Origin: DATKCJ01 sp035513275
GTDB lineage: Bacteria; Verrucomicrobiota; Verrucomicrobiia; Opitutales; Opitutaceae
Direction of reading: 5' to 3'
Length of the DNA stretch: 14,951 bases
Assembly: GCA_035513275.1 (NCBI GenBank)
Contig: DATKCJ010000340.1
Location: forward strand, 1 to 14,951
In this document: positions 7,195 through 14,951 of the stretch, one piece after another
Numbering within the stretch: the stretch's first letter is position 1
How the letters are laid out: every line of letters starts with the position of its first letter
Notes under the pieces: generated by a model
What the model was told of the DNA's origin: nothing
The model's database searches: none
What the model saw: the letters and a program-made list of their open reading frames with translations, nothing else
Program-made: the position numbers and the translations under genes

Positions 7195-9684
7195 TTATCG
7201 CCGCGAACGCAGTCCTTGCGCGACGAGCAGGATGTCGGCGAGCACGCCGGATGCGGTGATGACGCCGCCCGCGCCCGCGCCGCGCACGACGAGCGGATAC
7301 TCGCTGTAGCGCTCGGTGTAGAAAGCGACGAATGCCTCGGCGCCCTTCAGCGATCCCGCGGGGTGATCTGCCTCGACGCCGAATGGCGCGGCCGAGATCG
7401 AGATGCCGCCGTTGCCAGGAACGATCCGTGCGAGGTAGCGCATTGTCTGGCCTTTCTCGCGCAACTCCTCCTCGCGCTTCGCGAAGCTCTCGTCGAGCGC
7501 GTCGATACCGGCGAGGAATTTCTCGATGTCGTCCTCTGCGAGGAGAGCGACGGGGATGAGCGGCTCGACCTTCACGTCCGCAAGATCTGCTCGCACGCCG
7601 AGTTCGCGCGCGAGGATGAGCGCCTTGCGCGCCACGTCGGTGCCGGCGAGGTCGTCGCGCGGGTGCGGCTCAGTGTAGCCGAGCTCGCGCGCCTTGCGCA
7701 CTGCCTTCGAAATCGACATGCCGCGCGCCATCTGCGCGCAGATGAAACCGAGCGAGCCCGAGAGCGAGCCTTCGATCCGCAGCACTTTGTCGCCCGTGCG
7801 CACGAGGTTCTTCAGCGTCTCGATCACCGGAAGCGCGGCGCCGACGGTCGTTTCGTAGGCGAATGTCCGGAAGTGCCGGCGCGCAGCATTGTGCAGCGCC
7901 TCGTAGCGCGCGAGCGGGAGCGCGAGCGGCTTCTTGTTTGACGCGACCACACTGACGCCGCGCGTGAACGCCTCGGCGTAAATCTCCTCCATGCCGTCGG
8001 CACCGGTGCAGTCGACGAGCACGGGATTCGGCAATCGCGAGAACGGCTCGAGCAGTCGCGAAATGTCGCGCGCCGCGGTGCCTTGCGCGACCGCCTGCTT
8101 CAAACGCGCCTCCGCCTGCGCAGGATCGATGCCCTCGGAGTCGTAGAACGCACCCGCGCTGCCGCCGACACCCACGACTCGCAGCGACACCTGATGGTCG
8201 CGCTCGAGCGCGTCGCCATGATCCTTGATCTGCCGCAACAGGCTGCCGCCGACCACTCCCTTGCCGAGGAGCAGAATGTTCATCTCCGTGTGCGCGAGGT
8301 TGAACGCGCTGTGCACGGCACGCACGGTCTGCGCGGTTTTGTCGCCGTCGACGACGCACGAAATGCTCCGCGACGTGGCGCCCATCGCCACCGCGTGCAC
8401 GTTGATGCCGCAGCGGCCGATCGAACTGTAGAAACGCCCCGCGACGTTCGGCCCCGCGCCCATCGCCTCGGCGACAAGCGTCACGAGTGAAACGGGCGAC
8501 ATCACCGTGCCAAAGCCGAGATCACCGCTCTCGATCTCGGCGGCGACCGTCTCGCGAATCACGCGCAGCGTCTCTTCTGCGTCCTGCGACGGCACGATCA
8601 CCGCGAATGTCTGCCCGAGTGTGGACTCCGAGCTCATCCACACACGGATGCCGTCGAGCTCGAGCGCTGTCACAATCCGACCGCCGATGGGCCTGCCGAT
8701 GCCGGTGCGCCGCGACTCGAGCCCGATCATCGTCAGCCGCTCCAGGCTGGTTACGCACGTCGGCCGGTTCGGATCGGGATTGCCGAGCGCGTCGATGCGC
8801 GTGCCCTTCCACGACGGTTCGGTCGAGCTGCGGATCCACATCACACCGCCGGACTCGCGCAGCGGGATGATCGTGCGCGGGTGAATCATCCGCGTGCCGA
8901 AATACGAGAGCTCAAGCGCTTCGTCGTAGGAAAGGTGCTCGACTGGACTCGCCTCATGCACGAGCGCAGGGTCGGCGGTCATCACTCCAAGCACGTCCGT
9001 CCACACCGTAACAGTGCCCGCGCCGAGGAGGCGCGCGACAATCGTCGCGGTGTAATCCGATCCGTTTCGACCGAGCGTCGTCGGATGTCCGTCGGTTGTG
9101 CGCCCGATGAATCCTGTGACAACGGGCACCGTCGATTCCCAATCGACTGCGCGAGGGCCGAACGCGGTGCGCGTGGCATCCCAATCGACAACGGCGTTGC
9201 CGTGCCCCGCGTCAGTCACGATGAACTCGCGCGCGTCGATCACCTTCGTCAGCACGCCCGAGTCGCGAAGCGCCGCGCCGACAAGCGCGGCGGAGATCTG
9301 CTCGCCTGCTCCGATCACCTGATCGAGCGTGCGAGCCGAACACTCGCGAGTGAGATCAATGCCGGCCAGCGCGCGGCCGACGGGCGCGAGCAGCGCGTCG
9401 AGCTCCTTCGAGAATTCCTCAAACGTCGGGTCATCGAGCACGCGGCTCGCGGCGTTCACGGCCTGCTCGCGCACGCGTTCGACTTCGCGCGTCGACTTCT
9501 CGAGTTCACCATTCTCGGCGGAGCGGGCCGCGAGCACGAGCCAGTCGGTCGTGTCGCCGAGCGCGGACACGACCACCGCGAGCGGACGCGGGCCCGACGC
9601 GATCAGCGCGAGGGATTTCTGGAGCCGTCCCTCGACGCCCAGCGAAGACCCGCCGAATTTATAGACCTGCCACTCGGTGCTCAT
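7195..9684 (-). CDS. thrA: Bifunctional aspartokinase / homoserine dehydrogenase
   Basis: Fused enzyme of 829 residues (E. coli ThrA has 820) that catalyses the first and third steps from aspartate to homoserine, in the cytoplasm. The kinase domain begins with YKFGGSS (residues 8-14) and continues with TLGRNGSDYTA and FGTRMIHP, as expected. Two ACT-type regulatory segments follow at about 315-465, including the SSESTLGQTFAVIVP stretch, so feedback inhibition by threonine is likely from family knowledge. The dehydrogenase domain starts near Met468 with LLLGKGVVGGS (nucleotide binding), has ASNKKPLA, and carries DLAGTDVARK with Lys687 as the likely catalytic residue. Its ATG overlaps the metX stop by 4 bp (9681-9684), so it is second in a metX-thrA operon. 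No terminator with a T-run is seen after its TAA. No other gene fits this reading. Confidence 0.96.
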   Translation of the reverse strand: MSTEWQVYKFGGSSLGVEGRLQKSLALIASGPRPLAVVVSALGDTTDWLVLAARSAENGELEKSTREVERVREQAVNAASRVLDDPTFEEFSKELDALLAPVGRALAGIDLTRECSARTLDQVIGAGEQISAALVGAALRDSGVLTKVIDAREFIVTDAGHGNAVVDWDATRTAFGPRAVDWESTVPVVTGFIGRTTDGHPTTLGRNGSDYTATIVARLLGAGTVTVWTDVLGVMTADPALVHEASPVEHLSYDEALELSYFGTRMIHPRTIIPLRESGGVMWIRSSTEPSWKGTRIDALGNPDPNRPTCVTSLERLTMIGLESRRTGIGRPIGGRIVTALELDGIRVWMSSESTLGQTFAVIVPSQDAEETLRVIRETVAAEIESGDLGFGTVMSPVSLVTLVAEAMGAGPNVAGRFYSSIGRCGINVHAVAMGATSRSISCVVDGDKTAQTVRAVHSAFNLAHTEMNILLLGKGVVGGSLLRQIKDHGDALERDHQVSLRVVGVGGSAGAFYDSEGIDPAQAEARLKQAVAQGTAARDISRLLEPFSRLPNPVLVDCTGADGMEEIYAEAFTRGVSVVASNKKPLALPLARYEALHNAARRHFRTFAYETTVGAALPVIETLKNLVRTGDKVLRIEGSLSGSLGFICAQMARGMSISKAVRKARELGYTEPHPRDDLAGTDVARKALILARELGVRADLADVKVEPLIPVALLAEDDIEKFLAGIDALDESFAKREEELREKGQTMRYLARIVPGNGGISISAAPFGVEADHPAGSLKGAEAFVAFYTERYSEYPLVVRGAGAGGVITASGVLADILLVAQGLRSRR

Positions 9685-10754
9685 CGGCCGGATGGAAGCG
9701 CAAGCGCGCTCTGGAGCAAGCGTTCAAGCGGCGCCCACTCGATAAGGAACGCGTCGTGCCCGTAGGCGCTCTGGATCGTGGCGCGCTGCACCGACACGCC
9801 GTTGCGCGAGAGCCGGCGCGCGAGATCGTCGGATTGCGCAGGTGTGAAAAGCTGGTCGGAATCGATGTCGACCACGAGCGTCGCCGCGCGGATGAGTGAG
9901 ACCGCCGGCACCGACTCGCCGGGAAACGGGCGTAGCAGGTCGTGGCTGTCCATCATGCCGAGGAGGATCTCGTAGGCGCGCGCGTTGAACCGGCCGCGCA
10001 GCAACTCGCCCTGGTGTGTGAGGTAACTGTGGATCCGGTAGCCCTCGAAACCCGGCTCAGGCGGGAGCTGCCGGTGCTGGCGCACGTCGAGGCCCGGCTC
10101 GGCGCGGTAGGTGAGCATCGCAATCTGGCGCGCGATCTCGAGACCGCGCGTCACCTTGTCGGGATAGCCGGGGTCGAGACGGAGCACTTCACGCGCGACG
10201 TGGTTCCAACCGATGACCCACGAGCTCGAAGCCGCGGTGCATGCCACCGGCATGAGCCGCTCGAAGCGCTGCGGCGCGAGCGCGCCGAGCGCGAGAACGA
10301 TCATGCCGCCAAGTGAGCCGCCTGTCGCGAGCTGGATGTTGCCGATGCCAAGCTTGTCGAGCGCCTGAATCTGCGCGCGAGCCGCGTCGACCGTGGTGAC
10401 GGCCGTGTCGCGATCTTCCGGAAAGCCCGCGTCCCCCGGGCCGCTGCTGCCGTAGCACGAGCCGAGATTGTTGAGACAGATTATGCGGACCTTCGCCGGG
10501 TCGAGCGCGCGGCCCGCGCCGATGACAGGTTCCCACCAGCCGTCCTTGCCGCCGGCGATGGCGCTGCCAGTGAGCGCGTGTACGAGCAACACGGTCGGCA
10601 CGCCGCTTTTCGGTGTCGACGGCGTGTCGCCCGCCGGACCGAGCCACCAACCGCGCGCGCGGTGCGAGCGCACGACGCCGCCTCGCTCGAGCTTCAAGTC
10701 GGGAAGCTCGAGGTCGAAGGTGATGCCTTCGGCGGTCTTTGTGGAGCGGGCCAT
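9681..10754 (-). CDS. metX: Homoserine O-acyltransferase (acetyl type by family)
   Basis: Alpha/beta-hydrolase-fold enzyme of 357 residues that acylates homoserine for methionine synthesis. Features of the MetX family are VLLVHALTGS, WWEPVIGAGRALD, CLNNLGSCYGSSGP, GGSLGGM with nucleophile Ser147, Asp300 in DIDSDQLFTP and His333 in AYGHDAF, giving the complete triad. The start at ATG 10754 is preferred over an upstream TTG (10772). It is the first gene of a two-gene operon; its TGA overlaps the thrA ATG, so the enzyme that makes homoserine and one that uses it are probably co-translated. Whether the acyl donor is acetyl-CoA or succinyl-CoA cannot be read from these motifs, because some MetX-family members use succinyl-CoA. 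No SAM-responsive riboswitch was recognised upstream, and no ribosome binding site. Confidence 0.94.
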   Translation of the reverse strand: MARSTKTAEGITFDLELPDLKLERGGVVRSHRARGWWLGPAGDTPSTPKSGVPTVLLVHALTGSAIAGGKDGWWEPVIGAGRALDPAKVRIICLNNLGSCYGSSGPGDAGFPEDRDTAVTTVDAARAQIQALDKLGIGNIQLATGGSLGGMIVLALGALAPQRFERLMPVACTAASSSWVIGWNHVAREVLRLDPGYPDKVTRGLEIARQIAMLTYRAEPGLDVRQHRQLPPEPGFEGYRIHSYLTHQGELLRGRFNARAYEILLGMMDSHDLLRPFPGESVPAVSLIRAATLVVDIDSDQLFTPAQSDDLARRLSRNGVSVQRATIQSAYGHDAFLIEWAPLERLLQSALALPSGR

Positions 10755-10807
10755 AAGGTTCGATCGCGGCAAGCCCGCAACAGGCAGGCAAGCCGACAGC
10801 GTGTCAT

Positions 10808-10991
10808 AATCGCGGAGACGTCCCGCGATTCAAGTGCCGTTCATGGCACCCGCACGGCCGTGGCACGGCGGGAGCGCCGGCCCTGCATTCCAAGTTCGAA
10901 GCGCTATCGGGCACGAAAGCGCCAGAGGACTGGCGCACTCCAAGGCGCCTGCGGCGCAAAGAAACCGGATGCCGACGGGAACGCCGGCATC
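10808..10991. repeat. Cluster of short perfect palindromes in the divergent metX / PEPCK-like gap
   Basis: Within 184 bp I count six hairpins: 10808-10815 with 10823-10830 (8 bp, perfect); 10834-10838 with 10845-10849 (5 bp); the 10-bp self-complementary 10853-10862, overlapping 10857-10862 with 10864-10869 (6 bp); 10919-10924 with 10931-10936 (6 bp); 10945-10949 with 10953-10957 (5 bp, 3-nt loop); and 10968-10974 with 10985-10991 (7 bp). None has a T-tract. They look like a mosaic of repetitive palindromic elements, and the first hairpin could lie in the 5' region of the metX transcript. Confidence 0.65.
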
Positions 10992-11239
10992 TTCTCGGAA
11001 GCAAGCTGGAAGCCTGCGCTACTCCACACACAGCCTCGCAAACCCGCCGACAATCGCCCCATCCCTCGAATCGGGGCTTGCCCAGCATGCGCCTGTTCTG
11101 CTGCCTCGTCACAAGTCTCATTTGCGGGATGAAACGCTTCCACCGGGTTGCCGCCCGACGGTGATCCAAGGGCGCTTCTCCCGACTCCGAGCACTCTGCC
11201 GCGCCCGCGCGCCGGCGCCTCGATCCAGCTTCCAGAACG
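10992..11239. other. Non-coding stretch upstream of the PEPCK-like gene
   Basis: This completes the 485-bp gap between the divergent metX and PEPCK-like starts. It should contain the promoter of the long + strand gene, but I see no convincing -35/-10 pair, operator or Shine-Dalgarno sequence. Open frames here are short and look like chance in GC-rich DNA. Confidence 0.4.
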
Positions 11240-14200
11240 ATGCCGACCAAAATGAACCGCTCGACCCACTCTACTGAACTGAGCCGCATCGGCCTCGCCT
11301 CCGTGCCGACTCCTGAGGAGCGGCAGCAACTCCTTCTCTACATCAACCTGCGCCTTCGCTACCTGAACTGCCCGACGTTCCCGGTCGAGCATGGCGCCGC
11401 GATGCTCGACGATCTCACCAGCGGCCTGGTCGCGTTGAGTCGCGAGAAGGACCGCCTGCTCTCGCAACATCTCTGTCCTGTTGACCAGCGCATCCAGGAT
11501 TATCTCAACGCCACTCTCGGCGAAAACGCCCCGCGTCTGCCGGCCACCACGTTCGTCCTCGATCGCTACGGAATCGCGCGCACGCTCTCGCTGCCGCCGG
11601 ATCGCGACATCTTCAAGTCCGACATCATCACCTCCTACCGCGTGCGGCAGGGCGTGCTGCACAACCCCGCCAGCGATCGCCGCACCACCAAGGGCATCTT
11701 TCACGTGGCCGACGGCGGCCTGCCCGTGCCGGACGACAAGAAGACTGTCCCGCGCGATGTCTTCGCCCGCCTGCTCGCGCACGCCCTGAATCCGCCGGCG
11801 AAACTCAAGCAGCTCCCCTATCTCTCGACCCAGGCCGAGCCCGGCGAGTGCCTCGTCTCCCTGCTGCTGCGACCCGTTATCTGCCCCGCCGTGCCCGGGT
11901 TCACCGCGGAGAAGAGCATGGAGATCCGCTTCTTCGCGCCGGGCAATCTCGTGAGCAACCTCGATTTCGTCGAGAGCATCTTCGGCAACGCCGGCGACCC
12001 CCGCCTGCCCGAGAACGACGCCGCGCTCGATCCCGAGCACTGGAGCGGCCACACGGGCTGCGTCGTCCTCGCGCCGCACCTCAACAAGCTCACGAAAAAG
12101 GAACTCGGCCTGCCCGCGTGGGATGACGCCTCTGAGCGCCAGCGCCACGACGGCATGTGCTGGCGCGATCCCGGCGAGCTCTACAACGACGGCGGCGCGT
12201 TCAAGGCCACCTGTCGCGACGGCCATGGCGTCATTGTGACGGTCATCTCCGACAACTATTTCGGCTACTGCAAAAAGGAGGTGAAGACGCAGATCAGCTA
12301 CGCGACAAATCTCTTCGGACTCGCCGAGGAGGAACACGCCGGAGGCGCGCTGCTCTTCAATCGCTACGATCTCTCGGCGGACTTCGCCAGCGCACGCGTC
12401 ACGCACAAATACCCGCGCACCCTCGCCGAGTCGCTCGCCCTGCTCGGCGACAACGCAGCGATGCAGCCCGACGGCTGCGCGATCGACCGCAACTTTCCCG
12501 ACGTGATCTACGTGCCCGCCGACTCGCACTTCAAGCTCACCGACGCAACCGTGAGCTGGCCGCACGAAGGCGGCACGGTGACGCAGCCGCTGCGCATCAA
12601 CAAGACCTACGTGCTGCCCTCGGGCTACAAGGTGCACCTCGAGAAACCGCGCGGCAGTCGCACGTGGCGCCTCGTCGGCACCCACGCCGAGTGCACGCTC
12701 TGCCACAAGCCGTGCACGGTCTCCGGCGGCGGCAAGTCGGAAATTTCGAAGAGCCTGTCCGACGCGATCATCGTCGGCCCGGTTTACATCGCAAACATCG
12801 AGGCCGACCTCGATGCGGTCGCCGCCGTGCTCGATCACGACTACAGCAACCATTACAGCGAGCCCGGGCTCCGCGGCTCCGAGACGCGGCCGATCCTCAG
12901 TCCCGAGCGCTCGCTCGGCTCGGTGATCCAGTTGCTCACGCCGTCGCGCGCCGAACATTCCGAGGAATTCAACGCCTGGCTCGCCACAATCCCGCCGCAC
13001 GTGAAGGAACTCGCGCTCGTCGTGAAGCGTTTCCACCGGCCCGAATGGGGCGACGACTGGCGCTCGCACTTCGCAGTCGATGTGATCAACGGCATTCCTG
13101 CAAACGAGCTCCATCTCGACGGCCAGCGCATCGAGTCGAGCTTCCTGCGCGTCGGCTTCAGGGCCGACGGCTCATGGCGCACCTTCGGCCTGCGGAAGGA
13201 TTTCCATCCCTCGCTAAAGATACAGATGGAGGACGACATCACCGCCTCGGTCGTCGTGCCGCGCCACAGGTTGACCGGCCTCGGCAGATTCTCGGTCGAG
13301 CCGTCGCTGAAGTTCGTCCACAACTGCGAATACCGCCTCTTCCAGCGGCCCGACGACGCGATCCACCGCGGCTACGACCACCAGACCGAAACCGACTTCT
13401 CGCGATCGGACACCTTCTTCTCCAACTACGAGCCTCTCGACCATGCGAAGGCGCGCGCGCTCGTGGAGGATGCGATCGGCTTCGACCAGTTCACCGCGCC
13501 GTTGCAGGAATTAATCCGCGCGTCGCAACACGGCTCGCCCGACTACTTCGTTTCGTCGGCGCACCCGCGCATCGTCGACGGCAAGCCCTCGAAGAACCCG
13601 CGCTATCTTCAGATCCGCTCGAACCTGCGCAACCCGCGCGACAGCTACATCGCCGAGGTCGGCCTGCGGTTCATGCGCAAGATTCCCATGCCGCAGCCGG
13701 TGCTCACACCGGTGAATGCCGTGCTCGCCGGCCGCCGCAACAACGCCGCCGATTCCAAGCACGGCATCCGCTCGCTCGCCGTCTACAATCCGCTTCACCA
13801 CATGGAGCTGCCTGAGCTCTTCATGGAGTTCATCTGCAGCCTCACCGGAAAGTCGCCGTCGACCACCGGCGCGGGCTCTGAAGGTGCGCTCACCAAGGCG
13901 CCATTCAACGCGCTGCCGCCGATCTACGACCTCAACGCGGCGTTCGTCTCGTTCGTCGTCACGGGCTACGCGGGCTACCTCTCGTCCGCCGGCGTCGTAG
14001 GGCCGAAGCAGCGTGTCGATCATGACATCAGCCTGCTCGTGCCCGAGGTGTGGTGCCGCATGGGCGTCGAGGAGCGCGATCCGAAGGCGCTCATCGCCGA
14101 GGGCTCGCTCGAGCGGTGCGAGGATTTCGAGCACAATGGCAAACCCGTTCTCGCCAGCCGGCTCGGCTGGCGGATCACGCGGCGTTTCGTCACGCGCTAC

Positions 14201-14722
14201 TGCGGCCGCGTGGTCAACCCCCCGCACGTTATCTTCACCGAGGAGATGCTCCGGCCGGAACTTCAGGATCCCGACGAGTTCGCCGACGGCATCGCCAACA
14301 TCGTCGCCACCCAGGCGCAGGTCGCGGAGCACTACTTCAACGACGGCAGCATCGAGCAGGCGTGTCCGCCCCTGCGCGCGTTGCTGCACATCATGCGCGA
14401 CGGCGCCTACGACGGAAAGGATCTCGCGCATCCCGAGATCCGCGCGCTGTTCGACCCCGCGACAATCCAGGCGAGCGACTGGTATCTCGCCCGCCTCGAA
14501 GCGAAGCAGACGATCGACATCGCACTCTGGCGGCGCCACGCCGACTACCTCGACAAATTTCTCCAGCGCACCAACTACGCCGGCGAGGCGAAGCGGCTCG
14601 GCATCGCGGACCGGCTCGTGTCGGCACGCAAGCAACTCGCGCACGTTTCGGCGCCGGAGTATCTCAAGGAATTGCAGGGCACCCTCGGCGCGGAACCGGC
14701 GGTGCTGGCTGGCGAGACTTAG
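11240..14722 (+). CDS. Putative PPi-dependent phosphoenolpyruvate carboxykinase (diphosphate type, EC 4.1.1.38 family)
   Basis: A cytoplasmic protein of 1160 residues with no signal peptide or membrane segment. Its size and conserved blocks match the PPi-type PEPCKs known from Entamoeba and Propionibacterium (about 1100-1200 residues), which interconvert PEP + CO2 + phosphate and oxaloacetate + PPi. This is recognition from memory. Independent support is a PEPCK-like active-site order: the block around YFGYCKKEVKTQ (340-351) to AEEEHAGG (362-369) parallels the Lys...His metal-ligand region of GTP-PEPCK (candidates Lys345/346/349 and His366); VSGGGKSEIS (494-503, Lys499) sits where the kinase P-loop would be; and MEDDI (663-667) resembles the Asp-Asp-Ile metal site. 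CxxCHxxC (485-492) directly precedes the P-loop. The C-terminal third (for example RVDHDIS at 925-931) has no counterpart in ATP/GTP enzymes. The start at 11240 or 11252 is uncertain; there is no ribosome binding site. It is monocistronic as far as the window shows. Confidence 0.68.
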   Translation: MPTKMNRSTHSTELSRIGLASVPTPEERQQLLLYINLRLRYLNCPTFPVEHGAAMLDDLTSGLVALSREKDRLLSQHLCPVDQRIQDYLNATLGENAPRLPATTFVLDRYGIARTLSLPPDRDIFKSDIITSYRVRQGVLHNPASDRRTTKGIFHVADGGLPVPDDKKTVPRDVFARLLAHALNPPAKLKQLPYLSTQAEPGECLVSLLLRPVICPAVPGFTAEKSMEIRFFAPGNLVSNLDFVESIFGNAGDPRLPENDAALDPEHWSGHTGCVVLAPHLNKLTKKELGLPAWDDASERQRHDGMCWRDPGELYNDGGAFKATCRDGHGVIVTVISDNYFGYCKKEVKTQISYATNLFGLAEEEHAGGALLFNRYDLSADFASARVTHKYPRTLAESLALLGDNAAMQPDGCAIDRNFPDVIYVPADSHFKLTDATVSWPHEGGTVTQPLRINKTYVLPSGYKVHLEKPRGSRTWRLVGTHAECTLCHKPCTVSGGGKSEISKSLSDAIIVGPVYIANIEADLDAVAAVLDHDYSNHYSEPGLRGSETRPILSPERSLGSVIQLLTPSRAEHSEEFNAWLATIPPHVKELALVVKRFHRPEWGDDWRSHFAVDVINGIPANELHLDGQRIESSFLRVGFRADGSWRTFGLRKDFHPSLKIQMEDDITASVVVPRHRLTGLGRFSVEPSLKFVHNCEYRLFQRPDDAIHRGYDHQTETDFSRSDTFFSNYEPLDHAKARALVEDAIGFDQFTAPLQELIRASQHGSPDYFVSSAHPRIVDGKPSKNPRYLQIRSNLRNPRDSYIAEVGLRFMRKIPMPQPVLTPVNAVLAGRRNNAADSKHGIRSLAVYNPLHHMELPELFMEFICSLTGKSPSTTGAGSEGALTKAPFNALPPIYDLNAAFVSFVVTGYAGYLSSAGVVGPKQRVDHDISLLVPEVWCRMGVEERDPKALIAEGSLERCEDFEHNGKPVLASRLGWRITRRFVTRYCGRVVNPPHVIFTEEMLRPELQDPDEFADGIANIVATQAQVAEHYFNDGSIEQACPPLRALLHIMRDGAYDGKDLAHPEIRALFDPATIQASDWYLARLEAKQTIDIALWRRHADYLDKFLQRTNYAGEAKRLGIADRLVSARKQLAHVSAPEYLKELQGTLGAEPAVLAGET

Positions 14723-14750
14723 CGCCAGTCTAGATGCAGTCGTCTTTTGG

Positions 14751-14777
14751 GGTCGGGCTTTACGCCCGACGGCTCGG
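14751..14777. repeat. Direct repeat copy 1 with perfect hairpin, after the PEPCK-like gene
   Basis: A 7-bp perfect stem (14752-14758 with 14764-14770) with a 5-nt loop lies 30 bp after the stop codon. The 27-nt segment recurs at 14921-14947 with 21 of 27 bases identical. The short T-run in ggcatttc comes 10 nt after the stem, too far for a standard intrinsic terminator, though the hairpin may still protect or end the mRNA. Confidence 0.6.
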
Positions 14778-14792
14778 CATTTCTTCGTGAAC

Positions 14793-14851
14793 CACAAAGG
14801 CACAGAGACACAGAGGGGAGACACCACGAAATACACGAAACACACGAAAGG
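14793..14851. repeat. Paired tandem microrepeats: period-8 'cacagag' and period-9 'cacgaaa' arrays
   Basis: Three 8-nt units (cacaaagg, cacagaga, cacagagg; 14793-14816) are followed, after 8 nt, by three 9-nt units (cacgaaata, cacgaaaca, cacgaaagg; 14825-14851). The tract is purine/cytosine-rich and far lower in GC than its surroundings. From memory, such 'cacagagacacagag' and 'cacgaaacacacgaaa' strings recur between genes in several GC-rich phyla; no coding role is visible. Confidence 0.75.
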
Positions 14852-14881
14852 GTTTCGGACGAGGTCTCCGAGGTAAGGACG

Positions 14882-14897
14882 TCCCGCGGTCGCGGGA
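14882..14897. repeat. Near-perfect GC palindrome
   Basis: Perfect 7-bp inverted repeat (14882-14888 with 14891-14897) with a 2-nt spacer, lying between the tandem microrepeats and the second direct-repeat copy. No T-tract follows. It belongs to the repeat-rich tail 14723-14951, in which I see no gene. Confidence 0.55.
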
Positions 14898-14920
14898 TCC
14901 CCAACGCGCCTCCGAGTGCG

Positions 14921-14947
14921 GGTTGGGCTTTGATCCCGACGGTTTGG
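14921..14947. repeat. Direct repeat copy 2
   Basis: Imperfect second copy (21 of 27 bases) of 14751-14777 in the same orientation; here the stem is degraded by changes in one arm and in the loop. The two copies bracket the tandem microrepeats and the GC palindrome, and the window ends 4 bases later. Confidence 0.55.
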
Positions 14948-14951
14948 TCTG

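Noticed and set aside
10755..10830. SAM riboswitch upstream of metX
   Set aside because: Only a simple 8-bp hairpin is present; I do not see the multi-helix core of any SAM riboswitch class I know.
12692..12706. CTLCH as a heme c attachment site
   Set aside because: The protein has no signal peptide and the motif sits inside a predicted cytoplasmic enzyme beside the P-loop; the CxxCH pattern is probably coincidental.
10904..13114. A 736-codon open frame on the - strand
   Set aside because: It lies antisense to the PEPCK-like gene, is Arg/Val/Glu-rich with no recognisable motif, and is the usual mirror frame of a GC-rich coding region.
14752..14770. Intrinsic terminator of the PEPCK-like gene
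   Set aside because: A good stem, but no T-tract directly after it, and the same segment is a repeat copy found again at 14921; left as a repeat.

Overview
The window comes from a GC-rich bacterium. The mix of genes (a very long PPi-type PEPCK-like protein, a secreted S9 peptidase, a small periplasmic cytochrome c), the many intergenic palindromes, and the 'cacagag'/'cacgaaa' tandem repeats at the right end suggest Verrucomicrobiota, perhaps an Opitutus relative. This is an inference from style and I hold it at about even odds. It looks like ordinary chromosome: I see no integrase, transposase, plasmid or phage gene, no CRISPR array, and no tRNA or rRNA.

Layout. (1) 1-893, + strand: the 3' part of a group II PLP-dependent decarboxylase of the glutamate/cysteine-sulfinate type. 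(2) 894-1162: a gap with a nested inverted repeat (963-1024). (3) 1163-1495, +: a small exported cytochrome c with no distal methionine, followed by an intrinsic terminator. (4) 1618-3636, -: a secreted S9 prolyl-oligopeptidase-type serine peptidase. (5) Divergent from it, three tightly packed + strand genes: an amidase (3784-5055), a 3-hydroxyisobutyrate dehydrogenase / tartronate semialdehyde reductase family enzyme (5112-5984) and an HpcH/HpaI-type aldolase (5981-6760). The last two match the chemistry of the GarL/GarR pair: the aldolase would yield pyruvate plus a semialdehyde, which the reductase would reduce. (6) 6761-7194: a convergent gap with four copies of a 23-bp palindrome spaced about 90 bp apart. 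(7) On the - strand, metX (9681-10754) followed by a fused aspartokinase/homoserine dehydrogenase (7195-9684), overlapping by 4 bp; together they channel aspartate to homoserine and on to O-acylhomoserine. (8) 10755-11239: a divergent gap dense in short palindromes. (9) 11240-14722, +: an 1160-residue protein that I assign to the PPi-dependent phosphoenolpyruvate carboxykinase family. (10) 14723-14951: a tail made of hairpins, a period-8 array, a period-9 array and an imperfect direct repeat.

The most notable items are the PPi-type PEPCK candidate, the amidase-reductase-aldolase operon, the four-copy palindrome array and the Met-less cytochrome c. None of the eight gene starts seen here has a clear Shine-Dalgarno sequence.
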